DNA of 47,191 nucleotides, taken from JBCBWG01 sp964579305. Lineage in GTDB: Bacteria; Pseudomonadota; Alphaproteobacteria; Rhizobiales; Hyphomicrobiaceae. This document shows, in pieces, positions 1 to 8,784 of this stretch; within the stretch, counting starts at the first letter, position 1; every line of letters begins with the position of its first letter. The notes beneath the pieces were generated by a model that was not told the origin of the DNA, made no database searches, and saw only the letters and a list, made by a program, of their open reading frames with translations. The stretch is taken from NCBI GenBank assembly GCA_964579305.1, contig CAZOGY010000012.1, forward strand, positions 1-47,191, read 5' to 3'. A program made the translations under genes and the position numbers.

Positions 1-86
1 CACGAAAACGGCCCGCCCCCGCGGAGGGCCATCGGCCCGTGAGCGATACAGAGCTAAAGCGCGGCGCATTTCATGCGACACGCTTT
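1..86 (-). repeat. Dispersed 167-bp repeat, copy A (truncated by window edge)
   Basis: Read on the minus strand, this segment matches the first half of the repeat at 10058-10224 and 31370-31536. It begins with AAAGCGTGTCGCATGAAAT, continues through the CGCTTTAGCTCTGT and GCTCACGGGCC blocks and reaches the GGGCCGTTTTCGTG block where the window starts. The remaining ~80 bp lie outside. The base before the A-run differs from the other two copies, which fixes the left boundary at AAAGCG. Ten bases further on lies a copy of the second repeat family. Confidence 0.9.
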
Positions 87-96
87 GGGCGCGCTT

Positions 97-191
97 GATC
101 ATTTCAGGTTCACGTGCGTTCACGCGCCATCATCTGGGTTGTTGATGGTCGCTGCAGTTTTCGTCTCAGGCGATTGCGCCGAAAGCAGATG
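97..191 (+). repeat. Dispersed ~95-bp repeat family 2, copy 1
   Basis: This is a diverged copy of the sequence also found at 5758-5852 and 13855-13945. Shared blocks, in order, are GATCATTTCAGGTTCACG, a GTTCAC/GTCTAC block, a GGTCGCTGCA or GGGCGCTGCA block, and TCAGGCGATT-GCCGAAA. It is non-coding in all three copies and always lies in a gap between genes. Its function is unknown. Confidence 0.75.
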
Positions 192-299
192 CGCTCCAAA
201 GCGCGCCGCCGCGATGTCAGCTTCGCTAGTCTAGCTTGTGTCGGCCTGGCCTGTGTTGGGCCGGTTTGGAGCGCCGGCCAACCATCTTGCGGGTTCGGA

Positions 300-1016
300 T
301 TATCCGTCCGTTGGCCGCCAGTTTGGCCTGCGCGGGCGGCGACGGCCGCCGGTGACCACCGAAACGATCGTGTTATACAGTTCCCGCTCGGTCATGTTGG
401 CATCGTCGAGACCTTCACGCTCAAGCCAGTACGCTACGGCGGTGCGTGTGATGGGTCCCCATTTTCCATCGACGGTGAGTTCGCGCCAGCGCCCCATCAC
501 ATACACCCGGCGGAACCCATCCCTGCGCAGAAGCCGCTGTAACCTGCGGATCTCGGGTTCTGTCAATTGAAGGGTTGTGCCATCCGTCCCGTCGGCTGGC
601 TTGGGGTTGAACACACAGGCGTAGCCGGTGAACGTGCAGCGGCGCAGACCCGCAATCGAGCCTTTGACGCATTCAACCTGCGTGCAAACTGCGTTGCTCC
701 AACTCTTGTAGCGTTCGCCGTACTTTGTGAGGGCTTGGCGTTCCCACTGGCGCTGGGCCGATTTCTTGGCTGATGGAAACATGTCGTCGAACGGGCGTTG
801 CCGGCCGGACGCCTCGATCATTTCGCGATGACAGCCCGATGGCGGCGGCGCGTACGCCATCACGTTGCAGGTCTCATTGCTTTGCGCCGCGGCAACGGAC
901 GGCGCGGCTGCGATTGTCGCGACAAGGCAGAACAGGCTGCGCAACCGGCCGCCCGTCCTCGGTTTTGTGTTGCAGCCGAATGCATTGTTTTTGGACGAAG
1001 GACGTTGCGTCGTCAT
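300..1016 (-). CDS. Secreted protein with peptidoglycan-binding-like C-terminus
   Basis: The 238-residue product starts at an ATG preceded by GGGAGGG at good spacing; a longer reading frame upstream lacks this site. The N-terminus has a basic stretch, a hydrophobic core (LFCLVATIAAAPSVAAA) and an AAAQS-type cleavage site, so it is probably exported. The middle carries six Cys residues in pairs (TC..GC, VC..EC, RC..AC), which suggests disulfides in the periplasm. The C-terminal ~80 residues contain an LQRLLRRDGF helix and VDGKWGPITRTAVAYW, resembling the peptidoglycan_binding_1 pattern of short helices around a D-G-x-W/F-G-P turn. The gene is divergent from purU. No enzyme domain is visible; a cell-wall-associated role is inference. 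Confidence 0.75.
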   Translation of the reverse strand: MTTQRPSSKNNAFGCNTKPRTGGRLRSLFCLVATIAAAPSVAAAQSNETCNVMAYAPPPSGCHREMIEASGRQRPFDDMFPSAKKSAQRQWERQALTKYGERYKSWSNAVCTQVECVKGSIAGLRRCTFTGYACVFNPKPADGTDGTTLQLTEPEIRRLQRLLRRDGFRRVYVMGRWRELTVDGKWGPITRTAVAYWLEREGLDDANMTERELYNTIVSVVTGGRRRPRRPNWRPTDG

Positions 1017-1212
1017 CGGGCCCTCCCTGATACGGAACTTGCGGGCGCGCGGCCCGGGACCCGAACGGCTAGCGCCCTGCGCGGTTTGGCTCATTGATGC
1101 GCATCAATCGAAAGTCGCATTCGGATGTCGTGTTGCCGCGGTTGGTCAATTGCGTTCCTGGCCGATTGATGCGATCCGGCGGCACACATGAGCGATCCGG
1201 AGAGTGGCCACC

Positions 1213-2067
1213 GTGACCGTAGCCCCGCATATTCTGACGATTTCGTGCTGCGACCGCATCGGCATCTCTGCGGCCGTCACGGCGGCGCTGGCCGACCACG
1301 CGTGCAATGTGTTGGAGAGCAACCAGTACGGCGACCCGGTCTCGGGACGGTTCTTCATGAGGATCGCGTTTGAGGCCGACGACAGGGGCAGCGTCGCCGG
1401 CTTTCAGCAAGCGTTCGGGCCGATCGCAGAGCGCTTCGATTTGACCTGGTCGCTGCATGATACCGACGTGCCGATGCGCGTGGCGATCCTGTGTTCCAAG
1501 TTCGATCACTGTCTCGTCGATCTGCTATACCGGCGCAGGATCGGCGCGCTTGCGATGGACGTCACGTCAATCATATCGAACCACGCCGCCAACGCGGCGC
1601 ATGCCGAAGCGGCGGGCGTCGCGTTCCATCATCTGCCGGTTACGAAAGCGACCAAGCTTGAACAGGAAGTGCGCCTTTATGAGTTGTTGAAGGCCGAGGG
1701 CGTCGAACTGGCGATCCTGGCTCGCTACATGCAGGTCTTGTCGGACGGTCTGGTCGCAAAGCTTTCGGGCCGCTGCATTAATATCCATCATTCGTTTCTG
1801 CCCAGTTTCAAGGGTGCCGCGCCTTACACGCAGGCCTACAATCGCGGCGTGAAGCTGATTGGCGCGACGGCGCACTACGTGACGTCGGATCTCGACGAAG
1901 GTCCGATTATCGAACAGGAGACGGAGCGCGTGGACCACAGCATGGGCGTGGCCCACCTGAACGCCATCGGTCGCGAAATCGAAGCGCGGGTGTTGGCGCG
2001 GGCAGTACGCTTCCACCTGGAGCACCGCGTCCTTCTCAATGGCGAAAAGACGGTGGTTTTCCGCTGA
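1213..2067 (+). CDS. purU: Formyltetrahydrofolate deformylase
   Basis: The product hydrolyses 10-formyl-THF to formate and THF, balancing the one-carbon pool and supplying formate for PurT-type purine synthesis. An N-terminal ACT domain (about residues 1-80, ILTISCCDRIGISAAVT) is followed by a formyltransferase fold. The catalytic region is visible as NIHHSFLPSFKGAAPY with the downstream aspartate in TSDLDEGPII. At ~284 residues it has the usual PurU length. GTG at 1213 lies 8 nt after GGAGAG and is the preferred start; GTG at 1204 is in frame but overlaps that ribosome-binding site. It is followed by dnaE after 79 bp and may be co-transcribed with it. Family assignment is firm; the exact start is not. 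Confidence 0.93.
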   Translation: MTVAPHILTISCCDRIGISAAVTAALADHACNVLESNQYGDPVSGRFFMRIAFEADDRGSVAGFQQAFGPIAERFDLTWSLHDTDVPMRVAILCSKFDHCLVDLLYRRRIGALAMDVTSIISNHAANAAHAEAAGVAFHHLPVTKATKLEQEVRLYELLKAEGVELAILARYMQVLSDGLVAKLSGRCINIHHSFLPSFKGAAPYTQAYNRGVKLIGATAHYVTSDLDEGPIIEQETERVDHSMGVAHLNAIGREIEARVLARAVRFHLEHRVLLNGEKTVVFR

Positions 2068-2146
2068 TCCGTGGCCTGGGACTGCACGGACGGGGTCAGT
2101 GCGCGGTATCATCACGCAGACCATCTGATTCGGAACGCGCATCGCC

Positions 2147-5100
2147 ATGACAGACCAATCCACCGTGCCTTACATCCCGCTCAAGGTTCACTCGGCCTAT
2201 TCGCTCCTGGAAGGCGCGCTGCCAATTGCCAAACTGGGCGATATCTGCAAGGCGTTTGGTTTTCCCGCTGTTGCGCTGACCGACACTGACAATCTTTTCG
2301 GCATTCTCGAGTTTTCCGAGAAACTATCGAAGGCTGGCATCCAGCCGATTGCCGGGCTTTCAATTTCGGTTGCGTTCGATGATCAGCCAAAGCAGGCTTT
2401 TGGGCTGGATGGGCCACCAATGCCCGATGGCCGTCTTGCGCTTTATGCGATGAATCAGGCCGGCTACGAAAACCTGATGAAGTTGGCCAGCCAAGCGTTT
2501 TTTGACGTTGATGAGACTGCCGATCCGCATGTCGGCCTTGAGCGCATCAAAACGCATTGCGATGGATTGATTGCACTGACCGGCGGCAATGACGGGCCGA
2601 TTGACCGTGCTTTGGTGGACGGACAGGATAGTCGTGCGCAAGCGCGATTTGCGAAACTGCAACACATTTTTGGGGATCGTCTCTACGTCGAACTGCAGCG
2701 GCATGGCTTGCAAAGTGAGGCCGTTACTGAGCCAAAACTGATTGATCTGGCCTATGGTGCGGATGTGCCGGTTGTGGCAACGAACGAGGCCTATTTTGCC
2801 TCGCCCGATGATTATGAAGCGCATGATGCGCTCATCTGCATTGCCGATGGCAGGTATGTCGTGGAGGAGGATCGCCGCAAATTTACGCCCCGGCATTTCT
2901 TGAAAAGTTCCCAAGACATGGCAAAGCTGTTTGCGGATTTGCCGGAAGCACTTTTCAACACGGTTGAAATTGCCAAGCGATGTTCGTTCCGCCCGCTTGG
3001 CAAGAAGCCTATTCTGCCAAGGTTTGTTTCAACCACGGCAGGGGCAAGTGTTCGCGAACAGACCGCGGCAGAGGCGGAGGAATTGCGGCGGCAATCGCAC
3101 GCGGGCCTGGACGCGCGTCTTGAGGCCAATCCCTTGGCGGACGGGCACGCGCGTGAAGACTACGTCAAGCGCCTGGATTTCGAACTCGATATTATCGAAA
3201 AGATGGGTTTTCCTGGCTATTTCTTGATTGTTGCTGACTTTATCAAATGGTCAAAAGCGCAGGGCATACCCGTTGGGCCCGGCCGCGGTTCGGGTGCGGG
3301 TTCGCTGGTGGCTTGGTCGCTCACCATTACCGATCTTGATCCTTTGCGTTTTGGTCTCCTGTTTGAGCGTTTTTTGAACCCGGAACGTATTTCGATGCCG
3401 GACTTCGACATCGATTTTTGTCAAGATCGACGTGACGAAGTCATCAAGTACGTGCAGCGCAAGTATGGCGAAGATCGCGTTGCGCAAATCATTACACATG
3501 GGAAATTGCAGGCGCGCGCGGTTCTACGTGATGTCGGCCGGGTCTTGCAAATGCCCTATGGCCAGGTCGATCGGCTGTGCAAACTTGTGCCGAATAATCC
3601 GGCCAATCCCGTCACGCTGCCCGAAGCGATCGGTGAAGAGCCGCGATTGAAAGAAGCCGCCGACGAAGACCCTCAGGTGGCAAAGCTGCTCGAAATCGGG
3701 CAGAAGCTGGAAGGGCTTTATCGGCACGCGTCGACCCACGCGGCCGGCATGGTGATTGGCGACCGGCCGCTCGATGAGCTTGTGCCGCTTTATCGCGATC
3801 CAAAATCCAACTTCCCAATCACGCAGTTCAACTGGAAACTGGTGGAAGCGGCTGGGCTCGTCAAATTCGACTTTCTTGGTCTGAAAACACTTACCGTTCT
3901 GCAGACGGCGGTGGAATTGATCAAGACCGGGCGGGGTCTCGATATCGACCTTGGAACATTGCCGCTCGATGACAAGCCCAGTTACGATCTGCTGGCCGCC
4001 GCCGATACGGTTGGCGTGTTCCAGTTGGAATCAACGGGCATGCGGGAAAGCTTGAAGCAACTTCGACCTGACCGTTTTGAAGACATTATCGCCATGGTCG
4101 CGCTTTATCGCCCGGGCCCAATGTCGAATATTCCAACCTACATTAACCGGAAGCATGGCGAGGAGCCGGTCGACTGCCTCCACCCGATGTTGGAAGGCAT
4201 TCTTCAAGAAACCTACGGCGTGATCATCTACCAGGAACAGGTGATGCAGATTGCGCAGGTGATGGCCGGCTATTCGCTTGGCAAGGCCGACGTGCTGCGC
4301 CGCGCGATGGGCAAAAAAGATAAAGCGGCCATGGCGGAACAGAAAGCTCTGTTCGTGGCGGGCGCGAAAGACAATGGCGTCAAAGAAAAAGACGCTGAGT
4401 ATATCTTTGAATTGGTCGACAAGTTTGCCGGCTACGGATTCAACAAGTCGCACGCGGCGGCATATGCCTTGGTCGCCTACCATACGGCCTATCTCAAAGC
4501 CAATTTCCGCGAAGAATTTTTGGCGGCGTCGATGACGCTTGATATGGCCAACACAGAAAAACTTGCTGGTTTTGTTGCCGAAGCACGACGCAGCGGCATC
4601 GAGGTTCGCCCGCCGTGCGTGAATGCGTCAGATGTGGCTTTCACCGTTGAGCGCGATGGCGTGGAGACGGGGACGGCTGTGCATGGCGCCATTCGATACG
4701 CGCTGGCCGCTCTTAAAAATGTCGGCGAAAGTGCCGTTGAAACGGTTGTGGCGGGACGGCTGGCGGACGGGCCGTACCAGTCTCTCGCTGATTTTGCGAC
4801 ACGGCTCAATCCGAAATCTGTGAACCGCCGCGCTGTCGAGACGTTGGCTGCCGGCGGTGTTTTCGATGCCCTGGAGATGGATCGGGCGCGTGTTTTCGCG
4901 AATGCCGATCAAATTCTGGCTCACGCCAACCGGACGGCGGAAAACGCGGCATCGGGTATCGACGACCTGTTTGCTGGCGGGACTGGTAATCCAAAGGGCG
5001 AGACGCTTGATTTGCGCAAGGCGGCCGCGTGGACCGAGATGGAGCGGCTTGACCGGGAAGCTGCAGCCATCGGATTTTATTTGTCGGGCCATCCGCTGGA

Positions 5101-5680
5101 TCAATATGGCGCCGTTTTGCGCCGGATTGGCGTGCAAAATTATACGGCGTTTGTCGCCGATGTCCTGGAGAAGGGCGCCAAGGGCGGCCGCATCGCCGGG
5201 ATTGTCCAGGCCGCGCGTATCCGCAAATCCCAGCGTGGAAACCCGTTCGCTTTTGCCATGTTTTCTGACACGTCAGGGCAATTCGAGGCGGTTGTCTTTT
5301 CGGAAACTTTGAACCGGTGCCGCGAACTTCTCGAACCGGGAACTGCGGTTGTGGTTTCGGTTGAGGCGGAGCGGGACGGCGACAGCGTGCGCTTGCGTTG
5401 TCAGGGACTGGAATTGCTCGACGCGGTTGCGCGTTCGGTGGCCGACGCGATCGTCGTGCAGGTCGATCCTGGCTTGCTGGCCTGCGACCGCAGTGCTGAG
5501 CTTCTCGACGCGCTGCAAGGAGAATTGAAACCGGGCAAGGGCGAAGTCAGCGTTCAGATGACTTTGATGGACGCGGCGCGGCGGGTGACGCTGAAACTCG
5601 GCGGGCGGTTCGACACCAGCCCGCAAGTGCGCGGTAAGCTCATGACCGTCCCAGGCGTTCTTGAGGTGGCTGATGCGTGA
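2147..5680 (+). CDS. dnaE: DNA polymerase III alpha subunit
   Basis: This is the catalytic subunit of the replicative polymerase. The 1177 residues are close to the E. coli length of 1160. The N-terminal PHP domain begins at KVHSAYSLLEGA (about residue 14). The polymerase core includes GPGRGSGAGSLVAW and the acidic PDFDIDF cluster at about residues 418-424, which holds two catalytic aspartates. The fingers/thumb region includes YRPGPMSNIPTYINRKHG and GYGFNKSHAAAYALVAY. Near residues 1010-1060 there is an OB-fold-like region (GRIAGIVQAARIRKSQRGN). It is DnaE1-type, not the error-prone DnaE2, since the full PHP and the C-terminal OB region are present. The ATG at 2147 has only a weak Shine-Dalgarno sequence. 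Confidence 0.97.
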   Translation: MTDQSTVPYIPLKVHSAYSLLEGALPIAKLGDICKAFGFPAVALTDTDNLFGILEFSEKLSKAGIQPIAGLSISVAFDDQPKQAFGLDGPPMPDGRLALYAMNQAGYENLMKLASQAFFDVDETADPHVGLERIKTHCDGLIALTGGNDGPIDRALVDGQDSRAQARFAKLQHIFGDRLYVELQRHGLQSEAVTEPKLIDLAYGADVPVVATNEAYFASPDDYEAHDALICIADGRYVVEEDRRKFTPRHFLKSSQDMAKLFADLPEALFNTVEIAKRCSFRPLGKKPILPRFVSTTAGASVREQTAAEAEELRRQSHAGLDARLEANPLADGHAREDYVKRLDFELDIIEKMGFPGYFLIVADFIKWSKAQGIPVGPGRGSGAGSLVAWSLTITDLDPLRFGLLFERFLNPERISMPDFDIDFCQDRRDEVIKYVQRKYGEDRVAQIITHGKLQARAVLRDVGRVLQMPYGQVDRLCKLVPNNPANPVTLPEAIGEEPRLKEAADEDPQVAKLLEIGQKLEGLYRHASTHAAGMVIGDRPLDELVPLYRDPKSNFPITQFNWKLVEAAGLVKFDFLGLKTLTVLQTAVELIKTGRGLDIDLGTLPLDDKPSYDLLAAADTVGVFQLESTGMRESLKQLRPDRFEDIIAMVALYRPGPMSNIPTYINRKHGEEPVDCLHPMLEGILQETYGVIIYQEQVMQIAQVMAGYSLGKADVLRRAMGKKDKAAMAEQKALFVAGAKDNGVKEKDAEYIFELVDKFAGYGFNKSHAAAYALVAYHTAYLKANFREEFLAASMTLDMANTEKLAGFVAEARRSGIEVRPPCVNASDVAFTVERDGVETGTAVHGAIRYALAALKNVGESAVETVVAGRLADGPYQSLADFATRLNPKSVNRRAVETLAAGGVFDALEMDRARVFANADQILAHANRTAENAASGIDDLFAGGTGNPKGETLDLRKAAAWTEMERLDREAAAIGFYLSGHPLDQYGAVLRRIGVQNYTAFVADVLEKGAKGGRIAGIVQAARIRKSQRGNPFAFAMFSDTSGQFEAVVFSETLNRCRELLEPGTAVVVSVEAERDGDSVRLRCQGLELLDAVARSVADAIVVQVDPGLLACDRSAELLDALQGELKPGKGEVSVQMTLMDAARRVTLKLGGRFDTSPQVRGKLMTVPGVLEVADA

Positions 5681-5694
5681 CCGCTTGTCCGGCC

Positions 5695-5728
5695 AGCCAT
5701 GACCCAGGCGCAGTGGCGGGTCATGGCT
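5695..5728 (+). terminator. Hairpin 3' of dnaE
   Basis: AGCCATGACCC and GGGTCATGGCT form a perfect 11-bp stem around a 12-nt loop, 14 bp after the dnaE stop. There is no U-tract (CTTGATT follows), so it is either a weak intrinsic terminator or a 3'-end stabilising hairpin. Confidence 0.5.
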
Positions 5729-5757
5729 CTTGATTGCAGCGGGTCCGTTGCGTCTTC

Positions 5758-5852
5758 GATCACTTCAGGTTCACGCGCGTCTACCTGATATGATCCGGGT
5801 TCGCGCTGGTCGCTGCACCTGTCGGTTCAGGCGATTTTGCCGAAATCCGATA
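5758..5852 (+). repeat. Dispersed ~95-bp repeat family 2, copy 2
   Basis: It matches copies 1 and 3 through GATCACTTCAGGTTCACG, GGTCGCTGCACCTGTCGG and TTCAGGCGATTTTGCCGAAA, with more divergence in the central 25 bp. It fills the gap between dnaE and the 3' end of the hydrolase and ends 5 bp before that gene's stop codon. Confidence 0.75.
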
Positions 5853-5856
5853 AGCC

Positions 5857-6663
5857 CTACAGTTTTCCGGCAAACGCGATGAGCGCGTCGCTCAGTGCGG
5901 CTGGTTGCTCAACCGGGATCATGTGACCGGCATTGTCGAGGTCAACGCGCGTGAGGTTGGGGATGCGCGCGGACAATTCGTCGACGTCGGCGGGGTCGCG
6001 GAAGACGCGGTCCTGATTGCCGGTCAACGACAGAACCGGCACGTCGATGTCTTCATAGGGCACCGACCAGTCGGCCGTGATGCCTGACTTCAGAAGCATC
6101 AGTGTGCCGTCGTTGGCAGGCAGCGGCGCATAATCGGCTTGGAAGAACTGGTTGCGATTGGCGGCCTGCCAATCCTGGTTCATCAACAGCGGCGAATAGA
6201 GGTCGCGCATCATTGCAAGGCCGCCAGTCTCCGCCATCCGGACCACGGCGTGGTTGACCCAGTCGAGCCGCGGGCCGGCCTTGCGCAGGGTGTTGATCAG
6301 GACGAGCCCTTCCGCCCGGCCAACGCCGCCACCCAGATGGGCGCGCATGGCATAGAGGCCACCGATCGATAGGCCGACGTGCACAGGGCGGGCCGGCTTC
6401 ACTTCTTCAAACAGGGCGAGCGCGTCGCTGACAATCGTTTGATCGCTTGTCTCGCTCAGCGTGTGGCTGGTGTCGGGCTGGCCACGGAAGTTCCAGACCA
6501 ACAGGCCATGACCGTTCGCAGCAACGGCGTCGCCGATGGCGTTGAGCCACATGCCGCGATCGCCGGACAGCGCGTTGAAGCACGTGAATGTCACGCCGCC
6601 ATCGGCGGGTGGGCGGTGGTCATAGGCGAATGCGTTTCCGTCCGCGAGCGTGAGTGTTGGCAC
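5857..6663 (-). CDS. Alpha/beta-fold hydrolase
   Basis: The 268-residue alpha/beta hydrolase shows the nucleophile elbow GLSIGGLYA (Ser), the acid in GNQDRVFRD and the catalytic His in NAGHMIPVEQP. The pattern is closest to small-molecule esterases and 3-oxoadipate-enol-lactonase-like proteins, but the substrate cannot be read from sequence. The start is the GTG at 6663, preceded by AGGGAGA at 8 nt; a longer frame to 6723 has no such site. No signal peptide is visible, so it is probably cytoplasmic. It is transcribed towards dnaE (convergent) and stands alone. Confidence 0.88.
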   Translation of the reverse strand: MPTLTLADGNAFAYDHRPPADGGVTFTCFNALSGDRGMWLNAIGDAVAANGHGLLVWNFRGQPDTSHTLSETSDQTIVSDALALFEEVKPARPVHVGLSIGGLYAMRAHLGGGVGRAEGLVLINTLRKAGPRLDWVNHAVVRMAETGGLAMMRDLYSPLLMNQDWQAANRNQFFQADYAPLPANDGTLMLLKSGITADWSVPYEDIDVPVLSLTGNQDRVFRDPADVDELSARIPNLTRVDLDNAGHMIPVEQPAALSDALIAFAGKL

Positions 6664-7109
6664 GAGTGTTCTCCCTCGTTGGGCCCGTTGTTGAACATGA
6701 TTTGCCGGTTCGGCGGCTGGCATGCGTCAGCCTTCCGGCGCGGCGGTCGATATTGCTGCCAGGGTCGCAGCCGTTTTCGCCTGCGGTCAGCAAGCAAGGT
6801 GCTGCGGGCTGCCGGGCGTGGCGTGCGTATCCGGCGCCAGCTATTCCAGTCGCAGCCCGGTGTCGACGTGTCTAGGCGTGACCGCAATTCGTCCTCACCA
6901 AGACCATGATCCAGGCGCATGGGCGCGTGATCGGGTCAGGCTACGTTCATGTGGGGTGGCTCAGGAGTCAAAGACGTGTGTGGGGTGTCACCAAACGCAG
7001 GGCCTTGAGCGGTTGAGCGCAGTCGCAAACCAAGGCTGAGCCGAGCGTACTGCGTTGGCTGGTTCGCAGCGAGATGGGCGCCACACGTCCCAGTGATGGA
7101 GGGGAGACG
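6664..7109. other. 446-bp gap, no supported gene
   Basis: The gap lies between the divergent hydrolase and small secreted-protein genes. Short open frames on both strands lack ribosome-binding sites and recognisable composition, and I do not call them. It should contain the promoters of both flanking genes. I see no clear -35/-10 pair, tRNA or repeat here. Confidence 0.6.
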
Positions 7110-7508
7110 ATGATCATTCGCACTTGCGCGGCAAGCGTTGCCGCGCTCACGCTCATGGTGGCCAGCGCCCAAGCGGCGCCGCTGCCAGAAGCTGGCGCGC
7201 AAACGGGCTTACCGGCGAGCGGTACGCTTCAGTTGGCTTTGCCGCAGCCGGCATTGAACGGTGAGCGCAAGCTGACCCAGGTCGCGCAACGCCGCCGGGG
7301 TCGTGCACGCCGCTGGCGTCGTCGGCGCCGGGTCGGTGCAGGTGTTGCCATCGGATTGGGTGTGCTTGGCATTGCCGCTGCGATCGCAGCCGCAGAACGC
7401 CGCGAAGAAGAACGTCGCCTCTATCGCAGGCAGTGCCGCCGCTGGGCGCACCGGTGCGACCTTGGCAATTATCGTTCTTGCCGCCTTTTTGAGCGCGAGT
7501 GCTACTGA
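7110..7508 (+). CDS. Small secreted Arg-rich protein, unknown function
   Basis: The 132-residue protein starts at an ATG with a strong GGAGGGGAG site 3-11 nt upstream. An N-terminal signal peptide (TCAASVAALTLMVASAQAA) is followed by a low-complexity segment. A very basic run (RRRGRARRWRRRRR) then directly precedes a glycine/alanine-rich hydrophobic helix (VGAGVAIGLGVLGIAAAIAA). The protein ends in a Cys-rich basic tail with four cysteines (QCRRWAHRCDLGNYRSCRLFERECY read in pieces). This layout resembles small alphaproteobacterial envelope proteins of unknown function. The glycine-zipper-like helix suggests membrane association. The codon pattern and ribosome-binding site support it as a real gene. 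Confidence 0.72.
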   Translation: MIIRTCAASVAALTLMVASAQAAPLPEAGAQTGLPASGTLQLALPQPALNGERKLTQVAQRRRGRARRWRRRRRVGAGVAIGLGVLGIAAAIAAAERREEERRLYRRQCRRWAHRCDLGNYRSCRLFERECY

Positions 7509-7639
7509 AACCGGATCGGCCGCGTGATGCACGCGCGCCCCGTGCATTCCGACGACCTTGTTGCGGCGCCAGCGATGGTTGGCGTCGCATTAAATATTCG
7601 TTTGCGGCTGCATTGGACAATGGGTTCGGCTGAAAGCTT

Positions 7640-7668
7640 TTGCTTGCCAAGGCCGGTGCCATTTGCTA
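7640..7668 (+). promoter_or_regulatory. Candidate promoter of rpsB-tsf
   Basis: TTGCTT (7640-7645) and TTGCTA (7663-7668) are separated by 17 bp, ~120 bp upstream of the rpsB start, in an otherwise gene-free stretch. The pattern resembles the housekeeping sigma factor site of alphaproteobacteria, which tolerates weak -10 boxes. Assigned by inspection only. Confidence 0.4.
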
Positions 7669-7788
7669 ACCGCGCCGGATCTCACACGCATTCCATTTCG
7701 CGGTGGCGGGTCAATCCCCGTTCGCAGCGGCCGGTGGCCTGAGGGCTTCTCGGAATGCGGAGGACGTAACCGGGAACCAGGACACACG

Positions 7789-8784
7789 ATGCTGCCTACG
7801 TTTAACATGCGTCAGCTGCTTGAAGCTGGCGTGCACTTCGGCCACCAAACGCACCGGTGGAACCCCAAAATGGCGCCGTTTATCTACGGCGAGCGCAACA
7901 ATATCCACGTTATCGACCTGACCCAGACGGTGCCGATGCTGCACCAAGCGCTGGTCAAGGTTTCAGATACCGTTGCAGGCGGCGGTCGCGTTTTGTTCGT
8001 TGGAACAAAGCGCCAGGCCGCTGACGCGATTGCCGACGCGGCGCAACGCTCGGCCCAGTATTTCATCAATCACCGCTGGCTTGGCGGCACGTTGACGAAC
8101 TGGAAAACAATTTCGTTGCGCATCCGGCACTTGCGACAACTCGACGACATCCTGTCGGGTGAAACCCACGGCCGGACCAAGAAAGAAATCCTGAATCTGA
8201 CGCGCGAGCGCGACAAGCTCAATCAGTCGCTCGGCGGGATCAAGGATATGGGCGGCACACCGGACTTGCTGTTCGTTGTCGACACCAACAAAGAGGCGAT
8301 CGCGATCGCCGAGGCGCGCAAACTGAATATCCCGATCGTCGCGGTGGTCGATTCCAACTGCGATCCCGACGGCATCGATTTCCCATTTCCGGGCAACGAC
8401 GACGCGGGTCGCGCGCTGACGCTTTACTGCGATCTGATTGCGCGGGCTGCGATCGACGGGCTTGAGCGCAGTGCGGCCGCGTCCGGCGTCGATCTTGGCG
8501 CAGCCGACGTGCCGTTGGGCGAGGATTTGCCGGAAGAAGGCACCGTGGTGGTTGGCATCGAGGCGCCGCGCGGGGAACCTGATGACCTTAAGCTGCTGCC
8601 AGGGCTGACCGATAAGATGGAGCAAAAGCTCTATGAAATCGGCGTGTACCACTATTGGCAAATCGCGGACCTCGACCCGGAACAAGCTGCCGCGCTCGAC
8701 GCCCAACTGAAACTTGAGGGCCAGATCGAGACCGGCGGTTGGATCGCGGAAGCCAAGAAAAAGGTCGAAGCGGCCGCTGCTTGA
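7789..8784 (+). CDS. rpsB: 30S ribosomal protein S2, C-terminally extended
   Basis: S2 binds the 30S subunit late in assembly near the head-body junction. The N-terminus MRQLLEAGVHFGHQTHRWNP and the later VDTNKEAIAIAEARKL and PIVAVVDSNCDPDGIDFP blocks are diagnostic. The product is 331 residues, whereas typical S2 is ~240-260. The surplus is an acidic linker plus residues 269-331 (LLPGLTDKMEQKLYEIGVYH onward), which resemble a helix-hairpin-helix module. Such extended S2 proteins are known in alphaproteobacteria. The start ATG (7789) follows GGAGG at moderate distance; an in-frame ATG at 7807 is a less likely alternative. It is the first gene of the rpsB-tsf operon. Confidence 0.96.
   Translation: MLPTFNMRQLLEAGVHFGHQTHRWNPKMAPFIYGERNNIHVIDLTQTVPMLHQALVKVSDTVAGGGRVLFVGTKRQAADAIADAAQRSAQYFINHRWLGGTLTNWKTISLRIRHLRQLDDILSGETHGRTKKEILNLTRERDKLNQSLGGIKDMGGTPDLLFVVDTNKEAIAIAEARKLNIPIVAVVDSNCDPDGIDFPFPGNDDAGRALTLYCDLIARAAIDGLERSAAASGVDLGAADVPLGEDLPEEGTVVVGIEAPRGEPDDLKLLPGLTDKMEQKLYEIGVYHYWQIADLDPEQAAALDAQLKLEGQIETGGWIAEAKKKVEAAAA

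Noticed and set aside
107..122. GTTCACGTGCGTTC as a LexA box in repeat family 2
   Set aside because: The two GTTC halves are 6 bp apart, not 7 as in the alphaproteobacterial SOS box, and no damage gene follows.
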